64,000 bases of DNA from Collinsella tanakaei YIT 12063. GTDB lineage: Bacteria; Actinomycetota; Coriobacteriia; Coriobacteriales; Coriobacteriaceae. The notes beneath the pieces are model-generated. The model was not told the DNA's origin, made no database searches, and saw only the letters and a program-made list of their open reading frames with translations. Where the stretch lies: positions 55,890 through 119,889 of the forward strand of contig NZ_JH126472.1 of the NCBI RefSeq assembly GCF_000225705.1, in the 5' to 3' direction. Made by a program: the position numbers and the translations under genes. Numbering within the stretch: position 1 is the first letter of the stretch; each line of letters begins with the position of its first letter. Shown here in pieces: positions 1 through 8,998 of the stretch.

Positions 1-1
1 C

Positions 2-1378
2 ACGCCCGCAGCCAAAACCAAAACGCCGGCGGCGACGCCGTACAATCCAACGGCGACCATCGTCGCGTCCTCCGCGATGTTTCTCGCCTGCATGGACACT
101 CTTATCACCAACCTGGCGCTGCCCTCCATCCAAGAGGAGCTTGGTGCCAGCCTGGCCGCGCAGCAGTGGATTGTAGACGGTTACACTCTGCCGTTCGCAA
201 CGCTTCTGCTACTCGCCGGCAACCTGTCAGATCGTTTTGGAGCCAAGCGTGCGTTTATCTGCGGGACCGCCGGGTTCGCCCTTAGCTCCGCCATCTGCGC
301 GCTCGCCAACTCGGTAGAGATGCTTGTCCTCGGCCGCGCCCTCATGGGCGTCGCCGCAGCGCTGATCCTGCCCAGCTCCATGTCGCTCATCAATGAGGCG
401 TACCTCACAGAGGGCCATCGTAGGCGCGCGCTCGCCGCATGGGGCATTGGCGGATCTGCCGCCACCGCGGTGGGGCCTTTGCTGGGAGGCCTTTTGGTCC
501 CTATTCACTGGAGCTTGGTCTTTTCCGTCAACATCCCCATCTGCCTGGCTATTCTTCTTATGAGCGGCAAGCTTGCCACCTCGCCGCGCGTACCGCAGCC
601 AGTGGATTTAATCGGCCAAATCCTGGCGATTGTGGCGCTCACCTGTCTTGTGGGCGGCATTATCGAGGGCGGGGCGCAGGGCTTTACCCAAACCATCCCC
701 ATGGCCCTGCTCATTGCGGGCGCGGTCGGACTCGCCCTGTTCATCTTCTCGCAGTCGCGCGTCGCATCACCTCTGATGCCCTTGTCGCTATTCAGTTCCG
801 CGGGAATTCGCCTGGCGCTGCTGGGCGGTTTCTCGATGATCCTCAGCTGGAACGGATGTGTCTTCCTTAGCACGCTCTTCTTGCAGCAAGAGCTCTCTCT
901 ATCCCCGCTTGTATGCGGCCTGTCCTTTATTCCCAGCGCGTTTTCCGGCGCCTTTGGCAACCTTATGTCAGACCGTTTGGCGGGTGCGCGCGGTTCGCGC
1001 TTCGCCCTTATGGTGGGCACGGCGCTCCTCACGCTGGGCTACGGCCTCATCATAGTATTTGCGGGCCTAGACGTGCTCGATGCCCCTCTAATCGCCCTGG
1101 CCGTGTGCCTGGCGGGCATGGGCGGCGGCATCAACACGCCCTGTTTGGCAAACCTGGTACTTAAATGCACGGATGCCCAGCACAGCGGAATCGCCAGCGC
1201 CGTCTTCAACGCCATGCGCCAGGTTGGCGGCGCCATTGGCATCGCTGTTTTCGGCACGCTCACATCCGTGATGGCCACCATGAGCCTGGGCATAGCGACA
1301 TCGCTTGGCATCTCCATCCTGCTGATGGTATTGCTCTTCATCACCAACCTCCGCACCCGCGAAAAGTCCGCGGCATAG
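2..1378 (+). CDS. MFS multidrug exporter, DHA2 (EmrB/QacA) type, 5' truncated by window edge
   Basis: Probable proton-driven drug or metabolite exporter of the inner membrane. The frame is open to the window edge, so the true start lies upstream; 458 residues are visible. Just after the edge comes a DHA2-like first helix (MDTLITNLALPSIQ), then the family's second segment and the loop motif NLSDRFGAKRAF (motif A-like), followed by regularly spaced hydrophobic segments to the C terminus. The gene is convergent with the next gene, and a long hairpin lies between them. Substrate cannot be read from sequence. The family call is firm; the exporter role is inferred from the family. Confidence 0.9.
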   Translation, partial: TPAAKTKTPAATPYNPTATIVASSAMFLACMDTLITNLALPSIQEELGASLAAQQWIVDGYTLPFATLLLLAGNLSDRFGAKRAFICGTAGFALSSAICALANSVEMLVLGRALMGVAAALILPSSMSLINEAYLTEGHRRRALAAWGIGGSAATAVGPLLGGLLVPIHWSLVFSVNIPICLAILLMSGKLATSPRVPQPVDLIGQILAIVALTCLVGGIIEGGAQGFTQTIPMALLIAGAVGLALFIFSQSRVASPLMPLSLFSSAGIRLALLGGFSMILSWNGCVFLSTLFLQQELSLSPLVCGLSFIPSAFSGAFGNLMSDRLAGARGSRFALMVGTALLTLGYGLIIVFAGLDVLDAPLIALAVCLAGMGGGINTPCLANLVLKCTDAQHSGIASAVFNAMRQVGGAIGIAVFGTLTSVMATMSLGIATSLGISILLMVLLFITNLRTREKSAA

Positions 1379-1481
1379 CACAGGCGCGCCACGCTACATC
1401 GCCACGTGGCCCATCCCGCGATAGCCACGCGTCAGCCATCCCACAGAGCGGCCGCGGCGAACGGAGCCGCGGCTACGCAAA

Positions 1482-1557
1482 GAGGGGGCGGTGCTTGCAT
1501 CAGAGCGTTCTGAGGCGCAACGCGCCGAACACGCTCGGATGCAAGCACCGCCCCCTC
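1482..1557. terminator. long inverted repeat between convergent genes
   Basis: Perfect 19-bp arms at 1482-1500 and 1539-1557, extended inward by a further imperfect 8 bp, enclose a short loop. It lies between the convergent exporter and MalY-like genes and probably ends transcription from both sides, although neither side has a strong T-run. Confidence 0.65.
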
Positions 1558-1572
1558 GCTTGGCACAAGGCC

Positions 1573-2814
1573 CTATTCCGCCAGCACGGCGGCAATGCGC
1601 TCGCAAGCCTCCATCAACACGGAACGCGGGCTGGGCACGCACATGCGCTGGAAGAATTCGCCGCCATCCGGATCAAAATTAAGGCCGTCTTGCAAGATGA
1701 CCTTTGCCTCCTCGTAGATACGCCGATGCAACTCATCCCCATCAATGCCCAGCGCGCGGCAACGCTGGGTAAAGTCAAACCACAAAATATAGGTGCCCTC
1801 GGGGCGACGCACGCCCACGTCCGGCAACTCGCGCTCAAAGAAATCAATCACGTCGTCGATGTTCCGGTCAATATATGCGCAGCACCGGTCAACCCACTCC
1901 TCGCCCTGGTTATACGCAGCGATCACCGCACTGATGGCAAAGGGGCTGGGCTCGGCATGGCCCAAAACGCGGCTGAACAAAGCCTTGTCCTTTGCATCGC
2001 TGAACACCAGGTTGGTGGCAGCAAGACCCGCCAAGTTAAACGTCTTGTTCACCGCGGTGCACGTCATCACGCGAGCGTGGGGCGCCACCTGAGCCAAATG
2101 ATGCACCTTCACGCCAGCGCGCAACAGGTCGCCGTGAATCTCGTCCGCGATGATCATCACCCCGTTGCGCGTGCAGATATCCGCCACGCGAACAAGCTCG
2201 TCCACGCTCCAAACGCGGCCCACGGGGTTGTGGGGATTGCACAAAATCATGAGCTTGGCGTCATCTCGCTGGGCCAGCTCCTCCAGGCCGTCAAAGTCCA
2301 TGGCGTAGTACAAGTCGCCGCACTCATCTTGATTAGTGTGGCGAATAAGCTGGTTGTTGAGTACGTTGCGCCCAAGCTCCTCAACGCTGTGAGTAAAGGG
2401 CGGGTAGACGGGACGCTGGATAATAACGCCATCACCCGGTTCGGTAAAAGCTTCGACAGCATACTCCAGCGCTCGGACGGTGCCCGGGCAATACAACATC
2501 AAATCCGTGTTGATGGTCCATTGGTCACGACGCGCAAACCAATCACGCACGGCGTCCGCATAGGACGGGCAGCCATCGATGGTGCTGTAGCCAAAAATGC
2601 CATGGTCAACCGTCGCGTGCAGCGCATCCAAAATGGCGGGCGCGCAGCGAAAGTCCATGTCTGCCGTAAAAAGAGCAATATGATCATCGGTAATCTCGCG
2701 CAAGCCGCAGTGCTCCGCGATCTCTCGAGACGTGCTCCATTTGCTGGAGTAGCTGTATGCGTCGTGCCTGCGATCAATGACCTGGTCAAAGTCGATGCAT
2801 TTCTCTTGAGTCAT
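1573..2814 (-). CDS. MalY/PatB-type PLP-dependent C-S lyase (cystathionine beta-lyase-like aminotransferase)
   Basis: Cytosolic fold-type I PLP enzyme, 413 aa, the usual length for MalY/PatB. Visible marks: NPHNPVGRVW with Asn196, the ADEIHGDL strand with Asp224 (pyridine nitrogen contact), and the Schiff-base lysine Lys257 in AVNKTFNLAG. Family members split cystathionine or other Cys-S conjugates to pyruvate, ammonia and a thiol. The start at 2814 follows a purine-rich AAGGGGGG Shine-Dalgarno. It stands alone, convergent with the exporter. The exact substrate (cystathionine or another cysteine conjugate) is not determined, and MalY-like regulatory side roles cannot be excluded. Confidence 0.9.
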   Translation of the reverse strand: MTQEKCIDFDQVIDRRHDAYSYSSKWSTSREIAEHCGLREITDDHIALFTADMDFRCAPAILDALHATVDHGIFGYSTIDGCPSYADAVRDWFARRDQWTINTDLMLYCPGTVRALEYAVEAFTEPGDGVIIQRPVYPPFTHSVEELGRNVLNNQLIRHTNQDECGDLYYAMDFDGLEELAQRDDAKLMILCNPHNPVGRVWSVDELVRVADICTRNGVMIIADEIHGDLLRAGVKVHHLAQVAPHARVMTCTAVNKTFNLAGLAATNLVFSDAKDKALFSRVLGHAEPSPFAISAVIAAYNQGEEWVDRCCAYIDRNIDDVIDFFERELPDVGVRRPEGTYILWFDFTQRCRALGIDGDELHRRIYEEAKVILQDGLNFDPDGGEFFQRMCVPSPRSVLMEACERIAAVLAE

Positions 2815-2902
2815 GTTGCCCCCCCTTTTTTAACGCTTGCGTACTGCATGGTATCACGCTCGGCGCGCGATACCGCACCGCCACGGCAGACGGTAACGCG
2901 GC

Positions 2903-4702
2903 CTAGCGCCCCAACAGCAGCGCTCGCGCCGCCGTCTCACCCGCACACACCAGGTTATGGCGCGTCTCGCGAGGCTGCACGGCGCGATCAAGCGGCATGG
3001 GCCTGCGCAGCGCCGTCACCACCACATCGACGCCGCACTTGTACACCGGGTCCAGCTCATAGGCTCGCGACGCCGCGATCAGGGCCACCGGCTTGTGCTG
3101 GCGTTTCGCCCGCCTCGCCACGCCCACGGGGGCCTTCCCATCAGCCGTTTGGCCGTCCACGGCGCCCTCGCCCGTAATGATCAGGTCTGCATCGCGAATA
3201 AGGTTGTCAAAATCGAGCAGATCGAGCATGGCCTCGACCCCAGAGGTAAGGGAGCCTCCGCACGCAAGCACCGCTGCGCCCATGCCGCCCGCGGCGCCCG
3301 CCCCAGGAACCCCCGCCACGCTGCCAAAGCGCCTTGCTTTGGGCAAAGGTTCGGGCAGCAGGTGGGCATGGCGCTCGCGCGCATCATCAAGCAGACGGGC
3401 AAAGGCGATCATCCAGCGATCGTAGGATGCATAGGTGGTTGGATCCGCTCCGCGCGGGGTGGGCAGGTCTGCCAAACCTTTTTGCTCGCCAAAGACGCGC
3501 ACCGCGCCGCGGCGCCCCACCAGCGGGTTGCTCACGTCGGTAAGGGCCACAAGCTCTACACCCGCGAGCACGCGTAGCGCCGGCTCCAAATCCAAGGCTG
3601 CAGCGCGCTCCAAGCCCGCGAGCCCCCACGGCACGTCTCGCCCTTCCTTGTCCAGGACGCGGGCGCCCAGAGCGCGCAAAAAGCCCTGTCCGCCGTCCGT
3701 GGTGGCGCTGCCCCCCAACCCCAGGTAGATAGCGTTCGCGCCGGCGCCCATGGCATCCATGACCAGCTGGCCCACGCCATAGGTGGAAGCTCGCAGGGCG
3801 GCATCATGCGTGCAATCGGAAAACTCTATGCCTGCGGCAGACGACATCTCGAGAACCGCCTGTCCTGCCGCCGTCAACAGGTAGCGCGCTTTTACGGGAT
3901 TGCCCATGGGGTCCGCAACCTGGACAACGCGATAGGTTCCATCCAGCGCCGCGCACGCGGCGTCAACCGTGCCCTCGCCGCCATCGGCCAAGGGAATACA
4001 CGTGATATTGGCATTGGGGAATACGCGGCGCACGCCCGTGGCGATCCAGCGCTCCGCCTCCTCGCTGGTAGCAGAGCCTTTAAACGAATCACTTGCCACA
4101 ACAATGGCTGGCTCCAGGACACTTGGGTCCGCAGCGGCAGCGGATGCTCCCTGCCGGCGCCGGGGGTAATCATCCGGAATAACAAGGTTGCGCTCGCCGT
4201 GCGCGCGCTGGGCGCGAACTTGGGAGAAAAACCGGCTCAGCTGGGCTGCGCACTCATTTTCAAGCACTCCTTTGGTTACCGAGAACGCATGGTTGAGGCG
4301 CTGGTCGCTATTGAGGTTATAGAGGCTCCCCAGCGCACCGCCCTTGGGGTCCGCTGCTCCATAGACGCACCGGTCTATGCGCGCGTTGACCATAAGGCCC
4401 GCGCACATGAGGCACGGCTCCAGCGTCACGTAAACCGTGCAGCCCGCCAGGCGCCAGCGGCCCAGTACTCGCGACGCTTCCACCATGGCCGAAAACTCCG
4501 CATGGGCAGATGGGTCCTCATTGCATTCGCGCAGGTTGTGAGCGCGGGCGATAACCTCGCCGTTGTAAACCACCACGGCGCCAATGGGTACCTCGCCCGC
4601 GCGCGCAGCGGTTCGCGCCTGCTCCAGGGCCTCTTGCATAAAGCGTTCGTCTGCGGCGCGCTGGCCGCCCGCTGCGGCACCGCGTGTATCTTGTTGAAGC
4701 AT
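2903..4702 (-). CDS. Fusion protein: TadA-type tRNA adenosine deaminase + glycerate kinase (GlxK family)
   Basis: One continuous frame joins two enzymes. Residues about 15-165 are a TadA-like deaminase with the zinc set H67-A-E69 and P96-C97-x2-C100; TadA makes inosine at the wobble base of tRNA-Arg(ACG). After a linker (about 170-195) rich in Arg and Ala, residues about 198-595 form a type-1 glycerate kinase: SDSFKGS, ADGGEGT, GLGGSATTDGG and GEGAVDGQT, which phosphorylates glycerate. No stop or frameshift lies between them. Start 4702 is preferred because AGAAGGGG lies just upstream; an in-frame ATG at 4720 has no such site. tRNA-Ser lies just upstream, divergent. I know of no standard TadA of this architecture; proteolytic or translational separation is possible. 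Confidence 0.88.
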   Translation of the reverse strand: MLQQDTRGAAAGGQRAADERFMQEALEQARTAARAGEVPIGAVVVYNGEVIARAHNLRECNEDPSAHAEFSAMVEASRVLGRWRLAGCTVYVTLEPCLMCAGLMVNARIDRCVYGAADPKGGALGSLYNLNSDQRLNHAFSVTKGVLENECAAQLSRFFSQVRAQRAHGERNLVIPDDYPRRRQGASAAAADPSVLEPAIVVASDSFKGSATSEEAERWIATGVRRVFPNANITCIPLADGGEGTVDAACAALDGTYRVVQVADPMGNPVKARYLLTAAGQAVLEMSSAAGIEFSDCTHDAALRASTYGVGQLVMDAMGAGANAIYLGLGGSATTDGGQGFLRALGARVLDKEGRDVPWGLAGLERAAALDLEPALRVLAGVELVALTDVSNPLVGRRGAVRVFGEQKGLADLPTPRGADPTTYASYDRWMIAFARLLDDARERHAHLLPEPLPKARRFGSVAGVPGAGAAGGMGAAVLACGGSLTSGVEAMLDLLDFDNLIRDADLIITGEGAVDGQTADGKAPVGVARRAKRQHKPVALIAASRAYELDPVYKCGVDVVVTALRRPMPLDRAVQPRETRHNLVCAGETAARALLLGR

Positions 4703-4753
4703 CGAACCCCTTCTCGTCATTTTCTATGATTCGATGCTATCATTACCAAACAC

Positions 4754-4843
4754 GGAGAGATGGCAGAGCGGTTGAATGCGGCGGTCTTGAAAACCGTTGG
4801 GCGCGTAAGCGTTCCGGGGGTTCGAATCCCCCTCTCTCCGCCA
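4754..4843 (+). tRNA. tRNA-Ser (anticodon UGA)
   Basis: A 90-nt class II tRNA with acceptor pair GGAGAGA/TCTCTCC, anticodon TGA at 4788-4790 in a CTTGAAA loop, a variable arm, a TTCGAATCC T-loop and an encoded CCA at 4841-4843. A strong terminator follows directly. Confidence 0.97.
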
Positions 4844-4854
4844 TTTAAAAAACA

Positions 4855-4892
4855 AGCGCGCCGGGCCCGTTCTCAAGCCCGGCGCGCTTTTT
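4855..4892 (+). terminator. Rho-independent terminator after tRNA-Ser
   Basis: A 12-bp GC-rich stem (AGCGCGCCGGGC at 4855-4866 with its complement at 4877-4888) is followed by a T-run to 4892. An A-run on the other side lets it also stop the convergent TetR gene. Confidence 0.92.
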
Positions 4893-4894
4893 AC

Positions 4895-5479
4895 CTATTC
4901 GCCCAGCAGGCGCTCGGCAAGCTGGTTGCACGTGCGCACAAACTCATCTTTACCAGAGCGACGGTCCTCTTGGTCCCACCACAAAAGCAATAGGCGGATG
5001 ATACCGCCGGCCGCGAATTCGCAACGGCAGATCAAGTCATCCGGGCCGGGAGCCTCTATCCTCAAGTCGTGAGCGGCCTTCTCATTAAAGGACTGGGCCA
5101 TCTTTTCGCAAATCACCACAAGCATCATGCCACAGGTAGAGCTGCTAAAGATGTTGTCCATGAGCGTCTCGTGCTCAAGGAAGTAATCTGCCATGGCGTC
5201 CAGAATGGCAGCGCGCTCCGCGAAAGCGGTGTGGGCGGCGCCGGGTTCGAGCTCGTCGATGGCAAGGCGACCGCGCTCGACCATATCGCCGCGCAGGCTG
5301 TCGACGTAGAAGGAGAAGAACTCCGATTTGTCAGCAAAGTGCTTGTAGAAGGTGGTGCGCCTAATCATTGCCCTGTCGCACAGCATGGCAACGGTAATGT
5401 CCTCAAAGCGCATGTCAGACATAAGGTCCGTGCATGCGGCGATGAGAGCACTATACGTCTTACGCACGCGAAGATCCAA
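4895..5479 (-). CDS. TetR-family transcriptional regulator
   Basis: DNA-binding repressor of about 194 aa. The N terminus carries the TetR helix-turn-helix (ITVAMLCDRAMIRRTTFYKHFADKSEFF); the rest is an all-helical ligand/dimer domain. I place the start at the TTG at 5479: it gives the family-typical N terminus (DLRVRKTYSALI) and has GGGGG six bases upstream, while the ATG at 5521 has no Shine-Dalgarno and would add 14 residues lying in the promoter region. The 3' end abuts the tRNA-Ser terminator. An inverted repeat 64-81 bp upstream is the likely operator. The target is unknown; there is no adjacent divergent transporter, and the nearest divergent gene is lemA. Confidence 0.88.
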   Translation of the reverse strand: MDLRVRKTYSALIAACTDLMSDMRFEDITVAMLCDRAMIRRTTFYKHFADKSEFFSFYVDSLRGDMVERGRLAIDELEPGAAHTAFAERAAILDAMADYFLEHETLMDNIFSSSTCGMMLVVICEKMAQSFNEKAAHDLRIEAPGPDDLICRCEFAAGGIIRLLLLWWDQEDRRSGKDEFVRTCNQLAERLLGE

Positions 5480-5542
5480 TCGTATCCCCCGATCTTTATG
5501 GAAACATATGCAGCTAGTCATAGATTTTGTATTTTAGAAAAC

Positions 5543-5560
5543 AATTGTCAACGAACAATT
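5543..5560 (-). promoter_or_regulatory. putative TetR operator overlapping a -35 box
   Basis: AATTGT-N6-ACAATT forms an 18-bp inverted repeat in an AT-rich patch. On the minus strand it contains TTGACA (5551-5546), with CAAAAT 16 bp further on, so a bound repressor would block the regulator's own promoter. Autoregulation is inferred. Confidence 0.5.
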
Positions 5561-5781
5561 TCTGTGTGATAAAAGACTTTTCTAACGAGAATAATCTTTT
5601 CGCTCTTCCGGAACGGCTGTGGTGAGCAGTGCATCGCATGACGCGAGGGGAACGACGGTCTCGCGTGTGGCGCGACCGCGCTTTCGACCCCACCGTCTGG
5701 CGCCTTTTGCGCACGCGGTTATACTATGAAACATCTATATATCGCGCACTATCGACCGCGTGAGCAGGACAGGGGTAACTC

Positions 5782-6330
5782 ATGGGCTGGATTATTGGAA
5801 TCATCGTCCTTGTTGCGATCGGCATCGCCGTCGCCGGCATCTACAACAACATGGTCACCTTGCGCAATCGCATCGATAACGCATGGCAGAACATCGATAC
5901 GCAGCTGCAGCGCCGCAACGACCTTATCCCTAACTTAGTAGAGACCGTCAAGGGCTATGCCGCGCACGAGAAGGAGGCGCTTGGCGCCGTGGTCTCCGCG
6001 CGCAACGCCGCCGTATCCGCCTCGAGCCCCGATGATAAGATCGCCGCGGACAACGTCCTCTCCGGCGCGCTTCGCCAGCTCTTTGCCGTCGCCGAAGCCT
6101 ACCCCGACCTTAAGGCAAACGCTAACTTTGCCCAGCTGCAGAGCTCTCTTGAAGATACCGAGAACAAGATTTCCTACGCTCGCCAGAGCTACAACGATTG
6201 CGTGCTGAACTACAACAACGCAATCCAGACCTTCCCCGGAAACATCTTCGCCGGCGTCTTCCAGTTTAAGGAGCGCTCTGGATTTGAAGCCGCCGAGGCT
6301 GCGCGCGAGGCGCCCAAGGTCAAGTTCTAA
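5782..6330 (+). CDS. lemA: LemA family protein
   Basis: A 182-aa protein with one N-terminal membrane helix (residues about 2-22, GWIIGIIVLVAIGIAVAGIY) followed by the LemA helical bundle, recognised by YNNMVTLRNRIDNAWQNIDTQLQRR, the RNDLIPNLVETVKGYAAHE core and the C-terminal FPGNIFAGVFQFKERSGFEA. LemA proteins are membrane-anchored coiled bundles of unclear function, often next to a TPM-domain or peptidase gene, which is absent here. The Shine-Dalgarno AGGGG lies seven bases before the ATG. An extended -10-like TTATACT (5719-5725) lies upstream. Followed by its own terminator. Confidence 0.96.
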   Translation: MGWIIGIIVLVAIGIAVAGIYNNMVTLRNRIDNAWQNIDTQLQRRNDLIPNLVETVKGYAAHEKEALGAVVSARNAAVSASSPDDKIAADNVLSGALRQLFAVAEAYPDLKANANFAQLQSSLEDTENKISYARQSYNDCVLNYNNAIQTFPGNIFAGVFQFKERSGFEAAEAAREAPKVKF

Positions 6331-6349
6331 CGCACACGAAAACCCGGGA

Positions 6350-6387
6350 CGCCCCTTTGCCGCAAGCCTGCGCAAAGGGGCGTTTTT
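6350..6387 (+). terminator. Rho-independent terminator after lemA
   Basis: An 11-bp stem, CGCCCCTTTGC (6350-6360) with its complement at 6372-6382, is followed by TTTTT. Confidence 0.93.
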
Positions 6388-6450
6388 ACACCGTCGACTC
6401 GCACCCAAACCGTACCAAAACCGCACCCCGCCACACCCAATGGACTGCAT

Positions 6451-8757
6451 ATGAATGAACAGCAGCTAGAACCCCATACCACCGCGAACCAGCCCGAGCC
6501 CCGGCCGATGCCTCAGGCGAGGCCCCAAGCCGCCCAAGCCGCCCATCACGCCTCCCGTCCGCACGCGTCGCAAACCAGGCCGACCGCGCAGGCAAGGCGG
6601 CATGCGCAAACCGGTCATCGTCCAAAAACCGAACACGCCCGCGCAAAGGCGGTGAAGGCGCCAAAAGAAAAGCCGCAAGGCGGCAGATCGCGCTACCTGC
6701 CGGCACTCGACGGCGTCCGCGCGCTGGCGGTTGTTGCCGTGGTTCTGTACCACCTTAACTTCACGTGGATTCAAGGCGGCCTACTTGGCGTCACCATGTT
6801 CTTTGTGATCTCCGGCTACATCATCACGCGCCTTCTTTTGAACGAATTCGAGCAGAGCGGGCGCATTGACCTTAAGTCCTTCTGGATTCGCCGCGCTCGG
6901 CGCCTGCTGCCCGCAATTGGCGTCCTTATGGTGGTCACCATTGTGCTGTGCACGTTCTTTAACCACGTGATGCTCACCAAGATGCGGCCGGACATACTGC
7001 CCTCGCTTTTCTTTGTGAACAACTGGTGGCAGATCGCGCAGAACGTCTCGTACTTCGACGCCCTGGGCGACCCCTCGCCGCTTACGCATTTTTGGTCGCT
7101 CGCCATCGAGGAGCAGTTCTACCTTATCTGGCCGCCCTTGCTTTTGGGCCTGCTCTCTATGCATGTGAAGAAGCCGACCGTCCGCCGCATAGTCCTGAGC
7201 TTGGCCGCTGTATCCGCGCTCGCCATGACGCTGCTGTACAACCCCGCCGTTGACCCCAGCCGCATCTACTACGGAACGGACACGCGCGTTTTCTCGTTGC
7301 TTTTGGGCGTTTGGCTTGCCTTTATTCCGCCGCGCGACATGTCTCCCGCACGCCTAGCGCGCGCCTTGGGCCTGGATTTGCTTGCGAACAAGGTCAAGGC
7401 CGCAGCGGAAAAGGAAAGCGCGCTCAAGGACACGGGTGCCACCGTGGCAAACGCCGCCGGTGACGCAACCATGGCCGAATCTCTCACCGATACGCCCGCG
7501 CGCGGCACCATCGCCCTCACTTCCGTCGACCTTGTTGGCGTGGCGGGGCTTGCCGGCCTGCTTGCCCTGTTTACCATGAGCAACGGCTACTCGGCCTTTC
7601 AATACCGTGGCGGAATGCTGCTGTGCTCCGTCTTCACCATGATGCTTATCGCCGCCTGCGTTCAGGACGATGGCCTGTTGGTGCGCTTGTTCTCACTCAA
7701 GCCCTTCATTTGGATTGGCAAGCGCTCCTATAGCATCTACCTGTGGCACTACCCCTTGCTGCTCCTTATGAACCCCGTTGCCGACATTCGCCAGACCCCT
7801 TGGTGGATGACGGCGATTCAGCTGGCCGTTGTCCTTGCGGTGGCCGAATGCTCCTATCGCTTCATCGAGACGCCGTTTAGGCGCGGGGCGCTTGGAGCGT
7901 TTTTCCGCCACGTCCGGCAGGGCGAGGAGCCGCTGCAAATCATTCAAAAGCACGTTATCCCCTTTGGCATCGCCGGCGCCACGCTGCTGCTTGCGCTGGG
8001 CGGCCTGGTATTTGTTCCCGACACCTCGGCGCTAAGTGAAAAGGGGGCAGCGTTGCTTGAGGGTAACGCCGGGAACGAGTCTCAGCAGCCGTCCGCAACC
8101 GCCGACGCACCCACGGACGGCGGCGAAGTGGAAACGGATAAAAACGGCTTTCCAACCGGCGCCTACGACGTGCTGATGATTGGCGACTCCGTGTCGCTGC
8201 GCACCATCCCCAACTTTGAGCAGACCTTTCCCCACGGCCACATTGACGCCGCCAAGAACCGGCAGTTCACCACGGGCGTTGACCTGGCGTCGCAGTATAT
8301 CGCCGGCAATCAAGCGGGCAAGATCGTAGTTATTGCACTGGGCACCAACGGCCTGGTTACGGACGAGAACATCGACCAGATGATGAACCTGCTGGGCGAC
8401 AAGCGCGTAGTGGTCTTTATAACAACGCGCAGCCCTCAGCCCTGGGTTGGACCGACCAACGAGGCCATCACCCGTGCCGCGGAGCGCTACCCCAACGTTC
8501 GCATCATCGATTGGTACGGCTATAGCGAGGGCCGCAACGATCTGTTCGACGGCGACGGCACCCACCTCTCATCCGACGGCGCCGCCCAGTTTATCCAACT
8601 GGTCTACGACGCGGTTCGCCCCGATTTGCCGCTGCACGCCGAGGACCACCCCGAGCAGCAGGTGATCGATAAGGTCAATCAGCTGGCTAACAGCGCCACG
8701 TCCTCCGTCACCGCAGCCGCCAAGGCGGGAGCCGGCCAGGAGCCCGCGAAGGACTAG
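6451..8757 (+). CDS. OatA-like peptidoglycan O-acetyltransferase (acyltransferase 3 + SGNH domain)
   Basis: A 768-aa cell-envelope enzyme. Residues 1-80 are a basic, Pro/Gln/His-rich cytoplasmic tail. About 81-530 is an acyltransferase-3 membrane domain with RYLPALDGVRALAVVAVVLYH (His101) and the FFVISGY helix. About 570-735 is an extracellular SGNH esterase-fold domain with IGDSVS (Ser580), GTNG and DGTHLSSDG (Asp702, His705). Proteins of this plan move acetyl groups across the membrane onto muramic acid or other wall glycans and give lysozyme resistance. Between about 300 and 365 there is a polar Ala/Lys-rich insert in a loop. The start has no clear Shine-Dalgarno; the chosen ATG is the first in a frame that opens after the lemA terminator. 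Substrate is inferred from architecture. Confidence 0.9.
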   Translation: MNEQQLEPHTTANQPEPRPMPQARPQAAQAAHHASRPHASQTRPTAQARRHAQTGHRPKTEHARAKAVKAPKEKPQGGRSRYLPALDGVRALAVVAVVLYHLNFTWIQGGLLGVTMFFVISGYIITRLLLNEFEQSGRIDLKSFWIRRARRLLPAIGVLMVVTIVLCTFFNHVMLTKMRPDILPSLFFVNNWWQIAQNVSYFDALGDPSPLTHFWSLAIEEQFYLIWPPLLLGLLSMHVKKPTVRRIVLSLAAVSALAMTLLYNPAVDPSRIYYGTDTRVFSLLLGVWLAFIPPRDMSPARLARALGLDLLANKVKAAAEKESALKDTGATVANAAGDATMAESLTDTPARGTIALTSVDLVGVAGLAGLLALFTMSNGYSAFQYRGGMLLCSVFTMMLIAACVQDDGLLVRLFSLKPFIWIGKRSYSIYLWHYPLLLLMNPVADIRQTPWWMTAIQLAVVLAVAECSYRFIETPFRRGALGAFFRHVRQGEEPLQIIQKHVIPFGIAGATLLLALGGLVFVPDTSALSEKGAALLEGNAGNESQQPSATADAPTDGGEVETDKNGFPTGAYDVLMIGDSVSLRTIPNFEQTFPHGHIDAAKNRQFTTGVDLASQYIAGNQAGKIVVIALGTNGLVTDENIDQMMNLLGDKRVVVFITTRSPQPWVGPTNEAITRAAERYPNVRIIDWYGYSEGRNDLFDGDGTHLSSDGAAQFIQLVYDAVRPDLPLHAEDHPEQQVIDKVNQLANSATSSVTAAAKAGAGQEPAKD

Positions 8758-8793
8758 GCGACGGCAGAACCCGCCTTCATTCATCCGAAACGC

Positions 8794-8838
8794 AATCGCG
8801 CGCCGACCCCTCCTTTGGGGGACGACGCGCGATTTTTT
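8794..8838 (+). terminator. Rho-independent terminator after the OatA-like gene
   Basis: AATCGCGCG (8794-8802) pairs with CGCGCGATT (8826-8834), with a second CCCC/GGGG pairing inside, followed by a run of six T. Confidence 0.9.
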
Positions 8839-8899
8839 AACCCGTACGGTGTACACCTTGTGAATTACGCGCCGCACGCCGGAAGTTCAAAATCCTCGC

Positions 8900-8915
8900 T
8901 TGACAAAACCGGTTT
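8900..8915 (+). promoter_or_regulatory. LacI-type operator overlapping the dhuD -35 box
   Basis: TTGACA (8900-8905) runs straight into the perfect palindrome AAACCGGTTT (8906-8915). The same arrangement, TTGACA then AAACCGTTTT, precedes dhuI at 16772. Repression by the LacI-family regulator at 17628 is inferred from shared sites. Confidence 0.7.
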
Positions 8916-8998
8916 ACTAAGTTTGACTATGTATTGGGCAGCAACCCCCAGTTACACGCTGCCCACTCTTCGATAATCCGGCTTGGAGGTTCATTATT

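Noticed and set aside
1165..3177. 670-aa open frame on the plus strand across the MalY-like and fusion genes
   Set aside because: It is antisense to two clear genes, starts inside the exporter gene, has low-complexity Arg/His/Ala translation and no family motif; a GC-rich shadow frame.
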